64,000 nucleotides of DNA from Plantago major. Lineage: Eukaryota; Streptophyta; Magnoliopsida; Lamiales; Plantaginaceae. Below the pieces are notes generated by a model. That model did not search any database. It was given only the letters and a program-made list of their open reading frames with translations, and was not told the origin of the DNA. Positions 42,266 through 55,700 of the stretch are shown piece after piece (position 1 is the first letter of the stretch; each line of letters starts with the position of its first letter). Made by a program: the position numbers and the translations under genes. The stretch lies in the NCBI GenBank assembly GCA_026545765.1, contig CM048840.1, positions 48,658,580-48,722,579 on the forward strand, given 5' to 3'.

Positions 42266-44596
42266 AACTACATCCTTTTCAGCTCAATAGTAGATAACTC
42301 AGCAAACACTTAGAATTGGACTATTACTAAAAATACCACTACTATCCTCTGATGCTCAAGAATTTCAACCAAATGCTCAAATTCCATTCTAGATCTCATA
42401 GAAATAGTTTTTTTTCAAACAAGCAATATATATATAATATATCTGCAGACCTTGTTCCTCTAGAGCAAGTGGAGCGTACAGTTACAAATCTCAAAACCGC
42501 GAGTTGATCACTCAGACAAATCTTCCACAGTATAATCCATCACTTAATCCTAAATGTAGAAAAATCCTTCAAAATGCCAGAGTGTGTAAAAATATCAATT
42601 TTTATTTTTTACACAACCGAAGTTAATCACTAGTACTCAAGAACCAAAAAAAGGAAAATTTTGAAATTGGAAAAATCTATTGAGCATGAGAGAATCTATA
42701 CTAATCTATTTACGACTTGTCTGTATCACCAATACTTCATTGCCCATAAATAAAACGGAGCAATACAATGCATAATTTATTTACGACTTTGTAATTTTCT
42801 TCAGAAATAAACATCAACTACATTGTAGATATGGATGTTGAAGTCGATCGAGAGAATACGTGAGAGAAATAAGATCCGACAACGAGAGATAATTAAGAGC
42901 AACAGTGAGGCCGGGAAGCACACCTTGCGAAGGCGAGAGAGGTCTCACATGAATAGAGTTGCCACAACAAACCAGAATGCTATTGAATCAGAAAGTACAC
43001 TTGATCTGATAAGCACTCAGGTTGGCATGTTAAGATCAAGAGATCCAACCGGAACACAGATTGAAGACAGGCATTGGCTATTGAAATGTGGTTTATCCTG
43101 AATTGTTTCATCAATTATTGCGGTCATACTCCTAATGTGATTTAAGGACATGATGCCGCGATACCTAATGTGATTCAACACCTGAAAGGCTGAAATACGG
43201 TTACAAATTGAAGTTTTTATTGCTAGGGAGTTAAATGACTACATCGATCAATTTATCTAACTCCTAAAAATATAGGATGGCCAACCGTAGAGCTTACCAT
43301 TTAGCTGCTGCTAATAGGGCATGAGGACTGAAATCTAAGATGTATTTATGATTTTGCAACACAAAATTCATATTGTCAAGCTTAGTTAAGCCAACATGGT
43401 TTGCTACACATACGTCCAACTTTATATTCAAGTTTCATAATATGCAATCTTACTTAGACTATCATCCAACAATTTTGCTCAAAGTTAATTTATTGTGGTT
43501 ATAAGACATCATTATTCATTCTCATAAACAGTAATTCCTTCCTGTAAAACTTTACACATTTGTCACTTTTAACCGTTCCACACTATTAAATAATGAAGCT
43601 ACCTCACACCATAAATAAAACTTTACACACAAATTTGACATCTTGTCATTAAAATTACATTTTTTTCCACCTTTTTGATATATTATTATTAAATTAACTT
43701 TTCACCTTAAACTACGCTTCAACCCTTAATGTATGAAGTTATCCGAAACAGGAAAGTATCAAACAGTTCATCATTTGCATATATGGAGTACTGATAAAGT
43801 CAATATAAATCAAGCACTTTTTTGGCTAATAAGTATTTTCAAACAACCAACTCACATGTACAATTTTGTTTCCAAGTGATATGCTTAAGAATGCACCCGA
43901 CAATTTATAGTAATAATGCACCCGACAATTTATAATTCCTCTGCCCCAAGCTAAATTTCACATTTATTTTTTGTTAAAAATTTCAATTTCTTTCACTATA
44001 AATTAATCTTAAATTATATTGTAAACATAATTAATAATATTAATTTACCATTCATAAGAATAATTTTTAATTTTTTTTTACCATATGATTTAAAATTAAT
44101 TTACTTACAGTCAAACGAAGTTTGTAAAGAAGACCATAAAAACAAGATGGAAAATTTAGTTTGGAACTTAGAATTAATAAATAAAACAGGTACATGCCAT
44201 TAAGTAGCATGCTGGCTCCGTGTCATTTTTGCTAGTTATAATGTAAGTAAAGCTACATGATAACTATACTAACAGTAATAAAATTCAATCAAGCTCCCAG
44301 ATCAACCTAAGTTAATCATCATATAAACGGATTAATGAAATACCAAACTTTCAGCCTTCCCGGATTGGATAGGTTTCTGGCAAACTTCCATATAAATAAC
44401 GTCCCAACTATAGTACGTCAGTAACTTCACTTGCAATTTTAACACAGTTCAATCAACATCAACATCAGTAAAACTCAAAATGGAGCATGAATTTTTGTTA
44501 ATGTATCTTAAAGGGAATCATGTGTCGGATATTTACCATCTTCTTGGACGACACCATCGTTGACGGTGGATATTTGGTCGGAGCAGCGGCGATGAA
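42266..44596. other. AT-rich region without a recognised gene
   Basis: An 88-codon plus-strand frame at 42835-43101 is rich in R, K and E (IERIRERNKIRQREI) and matches no family I know. The 43930-44120 stretch (CCTCTGCCCCAAGC..., then AT-rich) looks like a decayed MITE. There is nothing else I can support. Confidence 0.4.
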
Positions 44597-44673
44597 CAGG
44601 GGCGGACCTAGGGGCACACCCTAAAATTTGGGAATTTTTTTTATAAGTAATATTTTCGAAAATTTTGAATGAG
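44597..44673. mobile_element. Fragment of the CAGGGGCGGA hAT MITE
   Basis: Starts CAGGGGCGGACCTAGGGG and continues AATTTTTTTTATAAGTAATATTTTC, closely matching 36674-36740. The right end is missing, cut at or near the start of the LTR-like sequence at 44674. Confidence 0.65.
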
Positions 44674-46612
44674 TGTTGGGTTTTTCGGGAAAATAACCAC
44701 AAAGGTAACGCATCGCAAAGTTAAAATTTTCACCAAACAATGAATAACTGACAAGCTATACTGATACTTATAATTGTGATAACATAAATTGAAAGCTCAC
44801 TTGTCATGGCGCCAAATTAAGTTTCCTCGATCCTGATGCATTGAACAACGAAACCTAGATCCGGTTGTTTGTATAAGCGGTCAACCTTAGTTGATCCACA
44901 ACAATTGAGACCAAAAGTACTTGAGCACAATCCCGCATATTGTTAGATTCTCCTTCGAAGAATTGCTGATATATTCTTCTAAGATAAAATTCTACATAAA
45001 CTATTTATAAGAATTATTGAAATTCTTAAGAGAATTCATTTAATGAATTCTCTTGTGAATTCTCTACTGTTAATTTATCGAATGAATTCTTATGTGTTCA
45101 ATTATGAAGGGGATGTTCAATAATCCTTCAAAAGGAAAATTACCAAAACAAACAACCAAAGAGAAATGAATTAACTAGCCACCAAAAAAAAAAAAAATTT
45201 TGTTTCTAGGCACGCGCCCCTCAATTTTTCCGTCTGGCACTTCACGCGCCCAACCTTTAATCTGGCCCAACATTTTTTCCTTCCTCTTTTATTGTTATTG
45301 GACTTTGGACTTAATTCCAAATCCGGCCAAGTGTACATCCTTATAAATAACTAATTGAGTCCAATAAATCAAATTTAACTCAATTAAATATTTTCTATCA
45401 AATAGAAAATTCTCCAATAAATATATAATCCAATAATATATTTAATTCAATTAAATGTTTAATCCAATTAACATTCAATTACTTTCTATCAAATAGAAAT
45501 CCTTCATAATATAAATTAAATATCCATAATCCAATTAGATATTTAATTAAATTAAATGCTCAATACAATTAACATTTAATTAATTCCATCATACGATTGA
45601 TGCAACAATTACTACTATATTGTGTGACCCTTCGGGCCTTATGTAAGCACTAATCAAATTAAGGTCCGGACGAATTTCTAGACGATTCATTGGACACTCT
45701 TGATACATAAGGACGTTTGTGAGGACTTATACAAACTCCCTGAAATGTAGAGCTAATGATGATACGGTCCCTTCATTCACGAATACTCGATTAAGTCTAG
45801 AACTTGATATTGTGTATGTTCAATAACTTAATCAATATCTCTCAATCGTATTAGTTGATCCTTGATGTATTCGGACACTATTTCGAACACATGTCCAATG
45901 CACTGGCTAGTGACTAATGATCAACTAAATATGAGAAGTAGAGTATTCTCTCAAATTCTATTACGACGAATGAATTCAATCTTGGCTCAATACGACTTCC
46001 ATATGCTCCATTATGTACCGAGCGCATGCCGTAACTATCCCTCAGGAGTGCAAGCATTGGTCGTGACCAAAGTACATCACTTCACACATAAAGTCGTATT
46101 GACCTCAAGTCGAATGACTATTACATCACCCTACAAGCCGATACTTCCATAGACACTTAAATAGAATACATCAAATGGTTTCTCGGTAGGGTATACCAAC
46201 ACTCTCCAAAGTGTCCATGCATCCATCATGAATAACCGAGTTATTCGTAGTTGTGAGCACCATTACATCCCTCTAAGGATATGATGCAGACCACATGACA
46301 ATCTTCAATATCTCAAGGATATTATGCATCATCGATATCCCATTCTCAATGATCATTGATTGGGGCGATTTAAGAGCTATGCTATATCACTCAAGATCTC
46401 ACATTCTTAGTGACAACATTAAACTCATAGGAACACGCGTATAAATGAATGCAGACAAACAGACAATAACATTTAAACACTGTAATGACAATATATGTAT
46501 ATGTCCATATATACATTATAATTGCATATAACAATTATGCAAATACTGAATGTGAATAAGTATATTTGTCCCCAATATGATTGTCTCTAGAACATATATA
46601 CCTTGAGTGAGA
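44674..46612. mobile_element. Possible solo LTR
   Basis: The stretch starts TGTTGGGTTTTTCGGG right inside the MITE fragment and has long AT-rich stretches with ATTTAATTCAATTAAAT phrases and the text TGTGACCCTTCGGGCC (45621-45636), a phrase I associate with plant retroelement LTRs. No coding sequence is supported. I could not fix the right end (an end near 46612, ...GAGATGCA, is possible) and saw no clean 5-bp duplication. Confidence 0.35.
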
Positions 46613-48080
46613 TGCAGGCATCATTGTCATCTTTTGCTCGAGTCAAATCATTCTAAAACTCAAACACGCAGCTTCACCCGATTAGCTTCTGAAACTCAAA
46701 ATTGCAACTTCACACCATACCTGACCGGAATCGGGATGTGGTGGGGCGGCGGAGTAAGGATAAGGGGAAATTTTTAGCTGACGGTTTCAGATCGGATGGA
46801 GCTATTCTCTTGTGGGTGGATTTGAATATTTTGTAAGAAGCTCCATGGAAGAAGGCGATTTCGGAAGGAGGAGGAGGAGAACGGTCGTGGATGGATAGGC
46901 TCAGTGATGAATCTGTGAATTGTGATTGTGAATGAAGATGAAGATAAGCTGAAACGATCGGTAAATGAACAAGTCGATATTTTCTCCACGCGCCAACTGA
47001 CGCGCCTATTTAGACTTATTATTATACTTTAATGTATTAGACTTAATTAAAAAAAAAAACAATATGTTTTCTCCAATTAAATGCCCGAACAAAATTAATT
47101 CATCCTTTAAAATGTCTCAATCTGGCCTCTCTAGTTAAATTTCAAGCCCTAATTCAACCCAAATCAAATCAATTCATCGTAAGAAAACAACAATAGCCAC
47201 ACTTTATTCTCCATCTTCTACAATTGAATTAAAAACGTATTTGTTGATACGGATATATGTCCAATCCATTAAGGACGCCATAGAGCGTGTCCTAGAGCGC
47301 ATCAAGGCTAAAATAGCCAATTCAGTACTTATCCGATCTTGGCTAGTCCGCTTTAAGGAAAGCCTTTCGGGTCAATCAGTACGCTCAGGTCAATACACCT
47401 CTTCAGCTGGTCCGACCTAGTTAGGTGCATGACTTCCGAACCTGATAAGAGGTCACATGGTCTCACCAAGTACCACACACTGACAGTCCTAGGATGCCAA
47501 ACGGACCGGACAAGATAAACTCGGACGCCACCTTGACAATAAGACCAAACGTATACACTGCAACCTCCAAGATACTTCCGAGCAGCTAGTATCTCGGACC
47601 GTCACTGAGCTACCTAGGAACAGACCAACTCAACAGAGCTCAGATCATTCTAAAAGGTCTCACACGGACCCATCAGCGGGAATAGTACTCTGAGGGGTAA
47701 AAGGACCAATCTACCCTCCCGGCTCGGACCAAGTCATCAGATCGGACTTCTAGTTGGAGGCGGACCTTGGATTAGGGACTTGTAGTAGTTTAGTTAGTGT
47801 TTGAGGCTCAACCCCTCAACAGTATCAATTTGCATTAACCTCAACCCTAATTCAACTCGAAAAAATGACAATCAATTATAAAAAACAACGATATTTATAC
47901 CTTCATATACTTCATCAATTATATGTAAGTAGGTGCCACAATAACATGCGTAGTGTGTTCTCACGTTATAGTTTATTATCTAAATAAATTTGTAGAATAC
48001 ACCAAGTTATTACAAGGTATCCTAGAATGTTCTTGATCATATGCACAGACCCAGTGTGTATATAATACGGATTCACCAAT
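46613..48080. other. Region between the LTR-like sequence and the dioxygenase gene
   Basis: A 71-codon minus-strand frame at 46989-46774 is serine-rich and unrecognised. At 47248-47820 the base composition is less AT-rich and begins TGTTGATACGG; it may be an old gypsy LTR fragment, without a visible partner. The dioxygenase 3' UTR and poly(A) signals should lie in the last few hundred bases before 48081. Confidence 0.3.
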
Positions 48081-50569
48081 TCAGGGATCTGTGATCCTGA
48101 ATCTTGGGAGGCCAATTTTCTTCCCAACTGTTCTCAAATCAAGTTCCTTTGCTGCTTGAAAATCAGTATAAGTAAAGGGCTTGTAAGTTGAGCTCTCAAC
48201 CACAGCATCTCCATCTGGAAACACAAAGTATCCAATTGACACTCTCTCTTTCTTCTTGTGGACCTTCACTCTGTGCTTTGCACTTACATAAGTGTCATCA
48301 CTCATTGCCTGAATCACAAATTTTACTACTTTAGAAACATGTGCCTAAAAGACATGCACATCATGGCTCATAAGTTCCAATTAATACCTGCATCATGTCA
48401 CCAATGTTGACAATTAGAGTGTTGGGAATAGGCTTAGCATCAAGCCATTCACCATCCTTGTAAACTTGGAGGCCACCTACATCATCCTGGTGAAGTATAG
48501 AAAGAACCGAGCTATCAGTGTGCACGTCAATGCCCAACATTTGATCCGCCATGGGGCAGCGGAGGTAGCGATACACACGCAAGAACCCTGTTGGCAGGGA
48601 CAGATAAGAATCTGATTTCTTTGGACACAAGTTGAGGTCATCTGCCATTGCGCTGAATATTGCTTTGGCAAGTCTTGATTGATGGTTTCCATATTCTTGT
48701 AACAAAGATCTTTAGTGACAAATTCCAAGATTCAAAAGAATAATGGTAATAGTCATTTAGTAACTTTTTATAGATCGAAAAGCAAAAAAGTTAAGAAATT
48801 TGAATTAGAATTATGTTGCAAGCTTAAGAAGTTCGGGAACAGACATTCATATCTCATAGCTGACATCAATTTATGCTAATAAGAAGACAAAAACATGCTT
48901 AATGCGTTCCATGAACAAAATTTCTTGAGAGCTCATATAAGAGTTAACTTACTGGGGCTTAATGTAGGCCAATACTTCACCAAATGACAACCTCTATATA
49001 TTAACTCATCGAAAATCATATTCATAAAAGAATGGATTAACTCTCATTTCACTATACTTACTATTAATCCACACTATTCATTAATGAACCGGCACTTAAG
49101 TAATTGGCCAGTTCCATGAGTAAACACCATTATATATTTGATATGATATTGTTCACTTTGGACATCAATATTCGAGTAGTTTTGTTTTTGGGTTCTCCAT
49201 GAAAGGACTCGTACGAATGAGATAGTGCAATATTGTCTCTCGTCTCTACTTGTATGAACATCTTAGGGAGTGCTTGGATTAGAACTAAAATTCAAAAAAT
49301 CGAGTTTAAAACACTTAAATTTTTCATAACTCAAGGTTTTAATTCTATACCAATCAATCCTAGTGACCAAGATATAATTCTTCTATTTACTCTCCTTACA
49401 AAAGCTCCCTCATTAAATATTAGTACTACATTACGCCCTCCGTCTCGGAAAACTTCATAAAACTTCATATTACTGACGCACAGTTTTAGGTTAAAATTTA
49501 AAGTAATCATAAAAATGGAAAAAAAGTGTAGTTTTAGTGGTAATTTGTATTTTAATTTGAGATCGTTTATTATTTGTTGGGTGTGGAGAGAGGACAAATA
49601 GCGCCATTTGATGAGAGATATGAAAGTTAAACTGTGTTGCTCAATTCCGGTAATTTTTTAAGTTAACCAACAAGATTTAAGTTGAATGCAGTGAAATTCT
49701 TCTAAACATCATATTTTTCCTTCACATCACTCAACTCCACTACCAAGGTTCATTCAGCCAATTTAAAGCAAAATTCTTATATAAACCGGGTCTAGTAAAC
49801 AGTAAACCTCGCTCGTAGTTTTCAATCTCATTTTCCAAGTGACGTGGTTTATTGTGATCAACGTCTACACCTTACTAAATCTTCCAAATTTATACATCCA
49901 CTCCACAGCCCAAGTGATTAGCAATTTAGAGTAATGTGATTTTACAAGAATTCATCTTGAATATATAGCCAAACATTATGTGTGAATTTGAAAAGGTAAA
50001 AAGGGTCCAAACTTGGAAGGACAGTTCATATGCAACAAAAAACAAGAAAATGATAGCCAATTAAGCTGTGAAGAAAAAAAAGCTAACCTGAAAGTTTCGT
50101 GCAATGGATCTTGATAGTGAAATTGAGCAACCATAGCCAAAGGGACATTAAAACCTTCCAACCAGTTAATATTGTTGAGACAAGATGGATCTGTCTGGTT
50201 TGCGTTTCCAGACATGGTAATAGCCGGGCTGCCCCAGAAGTAGAGTATCGGGTCGGTAAATAGGGTCTGTTTGGTGTCAAAAGTTAAGTGGAAAAGCTTG
50301 TTAGCGACATCATGAAGCTGGGTCAACAGATTTTGTGGAACTCCATGATTGACTAGCCTGAACATTCCCCAATCTTTGCATATTTGACTCAGCTTAAGCT
50401 TCTGCTGGTTCATGACCTCAAAATCTATAATGGGGAAACAAGAATCTGACTCCGATGGTATGTCGGAAACCAGAGATTTTTGGATGGGGGTTTGGGTTTG
50501 ACCTCCATGGTCAACTGTTTCGTTTGGGCGAAAGAATGGTGGGTAACTATCAAGATTCGTCATTTTCAT
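48081..50569 (-). CDS. Gibberellin-oxidase-like 2-oxoglutarate/Fe(II)-dependent dioxygenase
   Basis: A soluble plant enzyme of the DOXC class, which uses 2-oxoglutarate, oxygen and Fe(II) to oxidise small molecules; close relatives are annotated as gibberellin 20-oxidase-like or gibberellin 2-beta-dioxygenase. Three exons with GT-AG introns and matching phase, 50569-50088, 48709-48388 and 48308-48081, encode 343 residues without a break. The N-terminal DIOX_N domain is seen as FPIIDFEVM and WGMFRLVNHGVP (about 45-85). Iron ligands are H224 and D226 (VHTDSSVLSILHQD) and H280 (SAKHRV). The 2-oxoglutarate-binding pair is R290-x-S292 (RVSIGYF). The protein ends KKIGLPRFRITDP. The substrate cannot be told from sequence by eye. 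An alternative start is the Met at codon 3. The 3' end of a Helitron lies only 61 bp upstream of the ATG. Confidence 0.9.
49262..49470. repeat. MITE fragments in intron 1 of the dioxygenase gene
   Basis: 49262-49365 (GTGCTTGGATTAG ... AACTCAAGGTTTTAATTCTATACCAA) resembles, in part, 34741-34800 and the inverted end at 33022. At 49433-49450, TACGCCCTCCGTCTCGG resembles one Stowaway end. Neither has a clear partner end, so they are decayed copies. Confidence 0.35.
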
Positions 50570-50641
50570 TTACTAGTAGACTAGACTGCTAATTTGGGGC
50601 TAATTTCCTTCTTATTTGCTTCAGCTTAGACTAGTCAATGG

Positions 50642-50660
50642 CCCGTCGATACTCGACGGG
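50642..50660 (-). terminator. Helitron 3'-terminal hairpin
   Basis: Perfect 8-bp stem with a 3-base loop, 7 bases before the terminal CTAG. In Helitrons this hairpin marks the end of transposition, not of transcription. Confidence 0.9.
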
Positions 50661-50911
50661 TATGGAGACAAAACTCAAAATAAGAAATGAATAAATTACA
50701 TAACATGTCGAAATTGACAAACATCTTTAAACTAAAATGTGAGAAAATTTATGATATAATCGCTTGAGGACCTTCTAAATTGCATCTGAAGTCATCTATA
50801 ACTGTCAAAATTCACAAAAATTAAATCAGTTAGATTGAACTGTAACATATAAACAAAACTTATTCGGCACTATAATAACATGATAATTTCAACTCACATA
50901 AAAAATTTACC

Positions 50912-52648
50912 TCAAAATTTGTCGAACACTTCTTTGTAGACCACGTTCCTTGTCGTGTCATAAGTACTACCCTCTTCGTCACAAATTAATACTTTCAATC
51001 CCTTCCTACTGGTAACTCTAGATAAAGCAACATATAACTGGCCATGACTAAATATGGGTGAGGGGAGGTAGAGGCCGACATGTGCGAGAGATTGTCCCTG
51101 ACTCTTATTTATGGTCATAGCAAAGCAGCCAGATATGGGAAACTGTCTCCTATCAAAATTGATAGGGAACTTTGTCTCGTCCGAGGGACTCATCATCATC
51201 CTTGGAATGAATACTTTTTCTTCCTGCATTGATTCCAGATATCATCTTTGCCTCTATGATGTGTTTTCCAAGATTAGTAACAATCAACCTTGTGCCATTG
51301 CACAACTCAGAAGCCTGATCAATATTTCTCAGAAGCATTATCATGCATCCAACCTTCAGGACAATCCTATGGTGAGGCAGACCAATCAATTAATGTTGTT
51401 GAGGAATTCTACCGTGTAAATCTCATCCAAACCGTTATCAAAGTCATCTTCCCTAGAAATGTTGTCCGCGCTCAAATATTCAACACTATCATCGGGCATC
51501 TTCGACATGACAAACTGATTTATCTGGTCAACTATTTCATTTGTAGGACAAAGACGGTGATGAAAATATTCCGGGTCCAGTGATGGATCGGCTAAGTGCT
51601 CCAACAATGAAGGGTATGTATTATCGACTATGGTTGAAATGGGATTACTTTCTTCTCGAAGAAGTAAATCTTCAGGGATCTTGATATCAACCTCACCGTC
51701 ATTAGGTTCACCGGCAATGCCATCTCCGACTTGCAATATCCACTCAGCAAATTCTTTCGTCCCCTGAATCTCGGAAGATGATGAACTGATCGTAGCAATA
51801 AATTGGACGTTAAAAAAATATAAGTTAACATGAAATAAGTATAAGGATACCATATAAATCAGATTAGTTACTTGTAATCTCATGTTCTTTGTCAGCTGAA
51901 GCACCTCACATGAATCCCATATCCTAGATGAGCAGATAGCAGCGTTCACGATATCATATCTACTTCCTCCTGGTATAACGGGCAAAATCTGTCGGAAGTC
52001 TCCACCGAAGACAATCACCACCCCACCATATGGTTCATCTGGACGTCCCATCACATCTCTCAAACTCCTATCAAGTGCTTCAAAACAATGCCGGTTTGTC
52101 ATGGGAGCCTCATCCCAAATAATAAGTCTGGTCTCCTTAAGCAGCCCAGTGACCTCTGAATCATGTCTAAGCTTGCTGCATGTCGAGTCCTTGTGAATTT
52201 GCAATGGTATACCGAATCTTGAATGCGCCGTCCTACCCCTAGGAAGAAGTAGTGATGTGATCCCGCTTGATGCAACTGGAAGTACAATATCTCCTCTAGC
52301 CCTCAAGCCAGAGCACAATGTTCTCCATATAAAGGTCTTTCACGTACCTCCGTAGCCGTATAGGAAGAATACTCCTCCATTTCGGCCATCAACAGCTGAC
52401 ATAATCTTCTCATATATGGCACGCTGCTCATCAGTCAATCGTGGGTACAAACCATCATGCTCTGCTCTCATTGCATCTCTATCATAGCACATCTCATCAG
52501 CAATGAATGGATTCGTAGAATTGTTTATAACAACATTGTCCGGCACCGGCATACCATCAAATGAACTTAGACTGCTGCAATTTCTCTTCAGCAACTTCTC
52601 TACTTCCATGAGAGCAATGTTCATTATTTGCTCATCGGTTAGCTTCAA
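50912..52648 (-). pseudogene. Helitron PIF1-like helicase domain, broken in the P-loop
   Basis: C-terminal part of the RepHel protein. In order: ERLTDEQ-type text (PRLTDEQRAIYEKIMSAV), the Walker A region FFLYGYGGT followed by an in-frame TGA (52342-52340) where the glycine of GGTGKT is expected, then KTFIWRTLCSGLRARGDIVL, LPVASSGITSLLLPRGRTAHS, Walker B RLIIWDEAPM, VVIVFGGDFRQILPVIPGG and LTKNMRL. An intron-like insert lies near 51860-51790. Next come CPTNEIVDQIN and CMIMLLRNIDQASELCNGTRL in another frame, and the end FAMTINKSQGQSLAHVGLYLP with VALSRVTSRKGL. The stop in the P-loop plus frame changes near 51390 and 51230 abolish helicase function. Confidence 0.9.
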
Positions 52649-52732
52649 ACCTAAGTGGAGATTTAACGAATGTTACATGAAGATTTCCATACGAAAATTA
52701 AGTTTATAGCTATTAGATGTAGGAAATGTTCA

Positions 52733-55700
52733 TTAATTAATTACAATTATTATACCTGGATTGCGGGAATTTCTTCGCTGATTGTATAGAACATCATCTG
52801 ATAATAACTGCCATGTTTTGTTCCACACTTCCTCAGGCCTCGACATGCTACGTGATAACAACATAATCGTGAAAAGGTGGCGTAGAAAACTTGCAGTTCC
52901 CCACAAACTTGCCTCTTTCAAGCCATTAATATACTCTCCATCATCGAATAATAGACCCATAGCACCGCATGCATCCTTGTGAGATCCGTGCACAACACCG
53001 TTCACCGTTCTAACATCCTCGAAGCAAGTGGCTCCCCTAATATGATTCAACATAAGTCTCATATAGTACATGTCTCCACATGCCATCGGAATATTATACA
53101 TTCTACTGACACACTGCTGGTTTGTTTTCCTACGGGACCATATTTTATTATCGTTCTTCCAACAATAATAGCGAGGAATTTCGGCATAAGTGAGCTTTCG
53201 AGCTTCAGGATCTACTTTGTTTAGCTCAAACCATTGGAGGAATTGTGATTGTTTAACAGTGGCTTTGTTGACGACATCTGGCATGTAATCACCATCTCTA
53301 AAAGGAACAAACTGTTCATTCTCCAAATGGAAGGACAATCGTCAATCAAGGAATCCTATAGTGCAGTGGAATTCCAATATCCTCCACATTGCTTCACAAA
53401 GTATACATAACGACAGTCCATATGCCTTATGATCTCATCCCCATTTTCTCTATCAATGAAATTAACCCCAGTTCTATCACTTACTTTGGATATGTATTTG
53501 AAAAGATACTTTATTGATCGATGGTTGTTACAGAATTCAATGTTGATGTGCGCTTGATATTTGAGCATCAACTGGGGGTTGTATGGAACCACATATCTAT
53601 TTTACATTATATAGTAGTAATAAGCATAAATAAAGTTTTTCACCATAAATATATTTAACATAAATTAATGTAGATAAAATAAAATAATAAATTGGAGCCC
53701 ATGAGAAGTACCTGTTGTCAAGTGAAACGCCATTTTTATTCACTACTGCACCATTGTCCCTCCTTCTATAGACGTGATATCCATTATCATCTATGAATGT
53801 ATGGTAATTAAAACTTCTTGGAAAAAATTTAGTGCATCTATTGCCATCCATGCACGGAGAAGTAGGTTTGGCCGGACCGCAAGGACCATGGACCATGTTG
53901 TTTGCAACAACCTCATATAACTCAGGCTCGGTGTCTTTGTCGGGTAGCTCGGCACATATATAGTCATCAATGTTGTGTTTAATTCTATCCTCATCCTTTG
54001 CCTCGAGAAAGACTAATATATGGGCATGCGGGAGACCTCGCTTTTGAAACTCAATGGTGTATATAACTGAAAGAATGAAAGAATGCGAAGACATATTGTA
54101 AAGTTTAGATAGTATTAGACCATTTGAAAAACTTATGATATGTGTACGTTTCAACGCTATTATTAATATGTTGTGAAATATCACGGAGCATTAAATGAAC
54201 GTTTTTATATATATGTTGTGAAATATCATGAAAGAAAAAAAATTAAAATATAATATAAAAAAATGCATCAAACTCACGTGCTTTGGGCTTGCCAAACATA
54301 TGTCTGTCTTTCAAATCCCCGATTAGCTCATCAAGTTTCATTTTGACACTCGACATAATATATCCGGCCTATCTTCTGCTCTTAAGCCAAGACGCTCAAC
54401 ATGCCTCGTGATTTCTGGCCACTTTGGGTTGCATGTAAATGTAATAAACAGGCATGGATAACCCAAATACTTGCAAATGGCCATGGAATCTTGATACATT
54501 TGTTCAAACCATCTCTTGCCTCCAGTGAAAGACGATGGCAATATTAAAGACCTACCAACTGAGGATGTTTCTGTCTGACCCTCATCTATCGCATTACTCA
54601 ATTTCTTGTATGAATCGCCACAAATTTTTGGCTGACTGTGACGAATCCACTGAAGACGTTGTGACTCCATCATCAAATAAGAATCAACAATGAATTGTTG
54701 GAATAACCTTCTGCCAAGTATGAGCTGATGACCTTCATTCTCTCTCTCTTGTATTCGAAAAGCTAAGAACTCCCTAAGAGTAAGATTTGGCCTCCTGCTG
54801 AAAACACTTCTTGGAATATCGGTATACCAACCGTCTTCTCCATGGATGAAAAGTAGTGGATATTGAAGAGGGAGGTAGCATGGAAGAAACTCACTTATGC
54901 GTTGCAGGTCACCATTCCTCATCTCAATCATGATATCCCTTTTAGCATGCAAGTTCTCGACATCACCCTCTACTATAGCAGTTACGTCTGATGTAGTAGG
55001 CAAATTGTAAGTCCGTCCATCTCTCTGGCGTTTTGCAATAAGTTGAAGCCCTACCTCGTGCGCATCATTAAGTGAGATGCGATCTCTAGCCATCCTGTAA
55101 ACTTTGGCATATGGATTGTACTCATCCAACATATCCTTGATTAATGTCGCGGTAGAAGTTTCCACACGAACTCCATTTGCTCGGCTTTACCATAATAAGA
55201 TTATAAGTTATCTATCATCGCATATATATGTATATAGATTATAATGTACGCTAGCTAATGCATGACGAATATTTTTTATTAAAAGAATTATTCACAATAT
55301 TCATAAAATTAAGTGTAGTTAATTAAGGAGGCTCACCTTAGAGCATTGAGTCTGTTGTCAATTTCGTGTTCAGTGTCGTATATGTAAAGTTGGGCGAATT
55401 TTGGAGTTTTCCCTTCATCCGGCCTCAATGAGCCAATTTTGTGAAAATTTTGGCCACCCATCTTAAAACAATAAGGACCTTTTCCCTTATTGACCTCCTT
55501 GTCTAATTTTCCACCCATTGAAGTGAATGCGAACATGCTATTGTATGCACGGATGTTATCAATGAAGTTCCTACTCTTAGCATGTTTATTCTCCAACAGA
55601 TCATTCAACAATTTTGGAGGTTGTCCGAGTATGGGAAGGAGAACCTGACCTCTCATGCAACATAAGGAGAATTAAGGATGCTTCTTCTCTTGTTTTGGTC

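Noticed and set aside
42835..43101. 88-codon charged plus-strand frame
   Set aside because: No family recognised, and no splice or promoter context; kept only as a remark in the region entry.
45862..46152. 96-codon plus-strand frame
   Set aside because: Lies in LTR-like, AT-rich sequence with no motif; probably chance.
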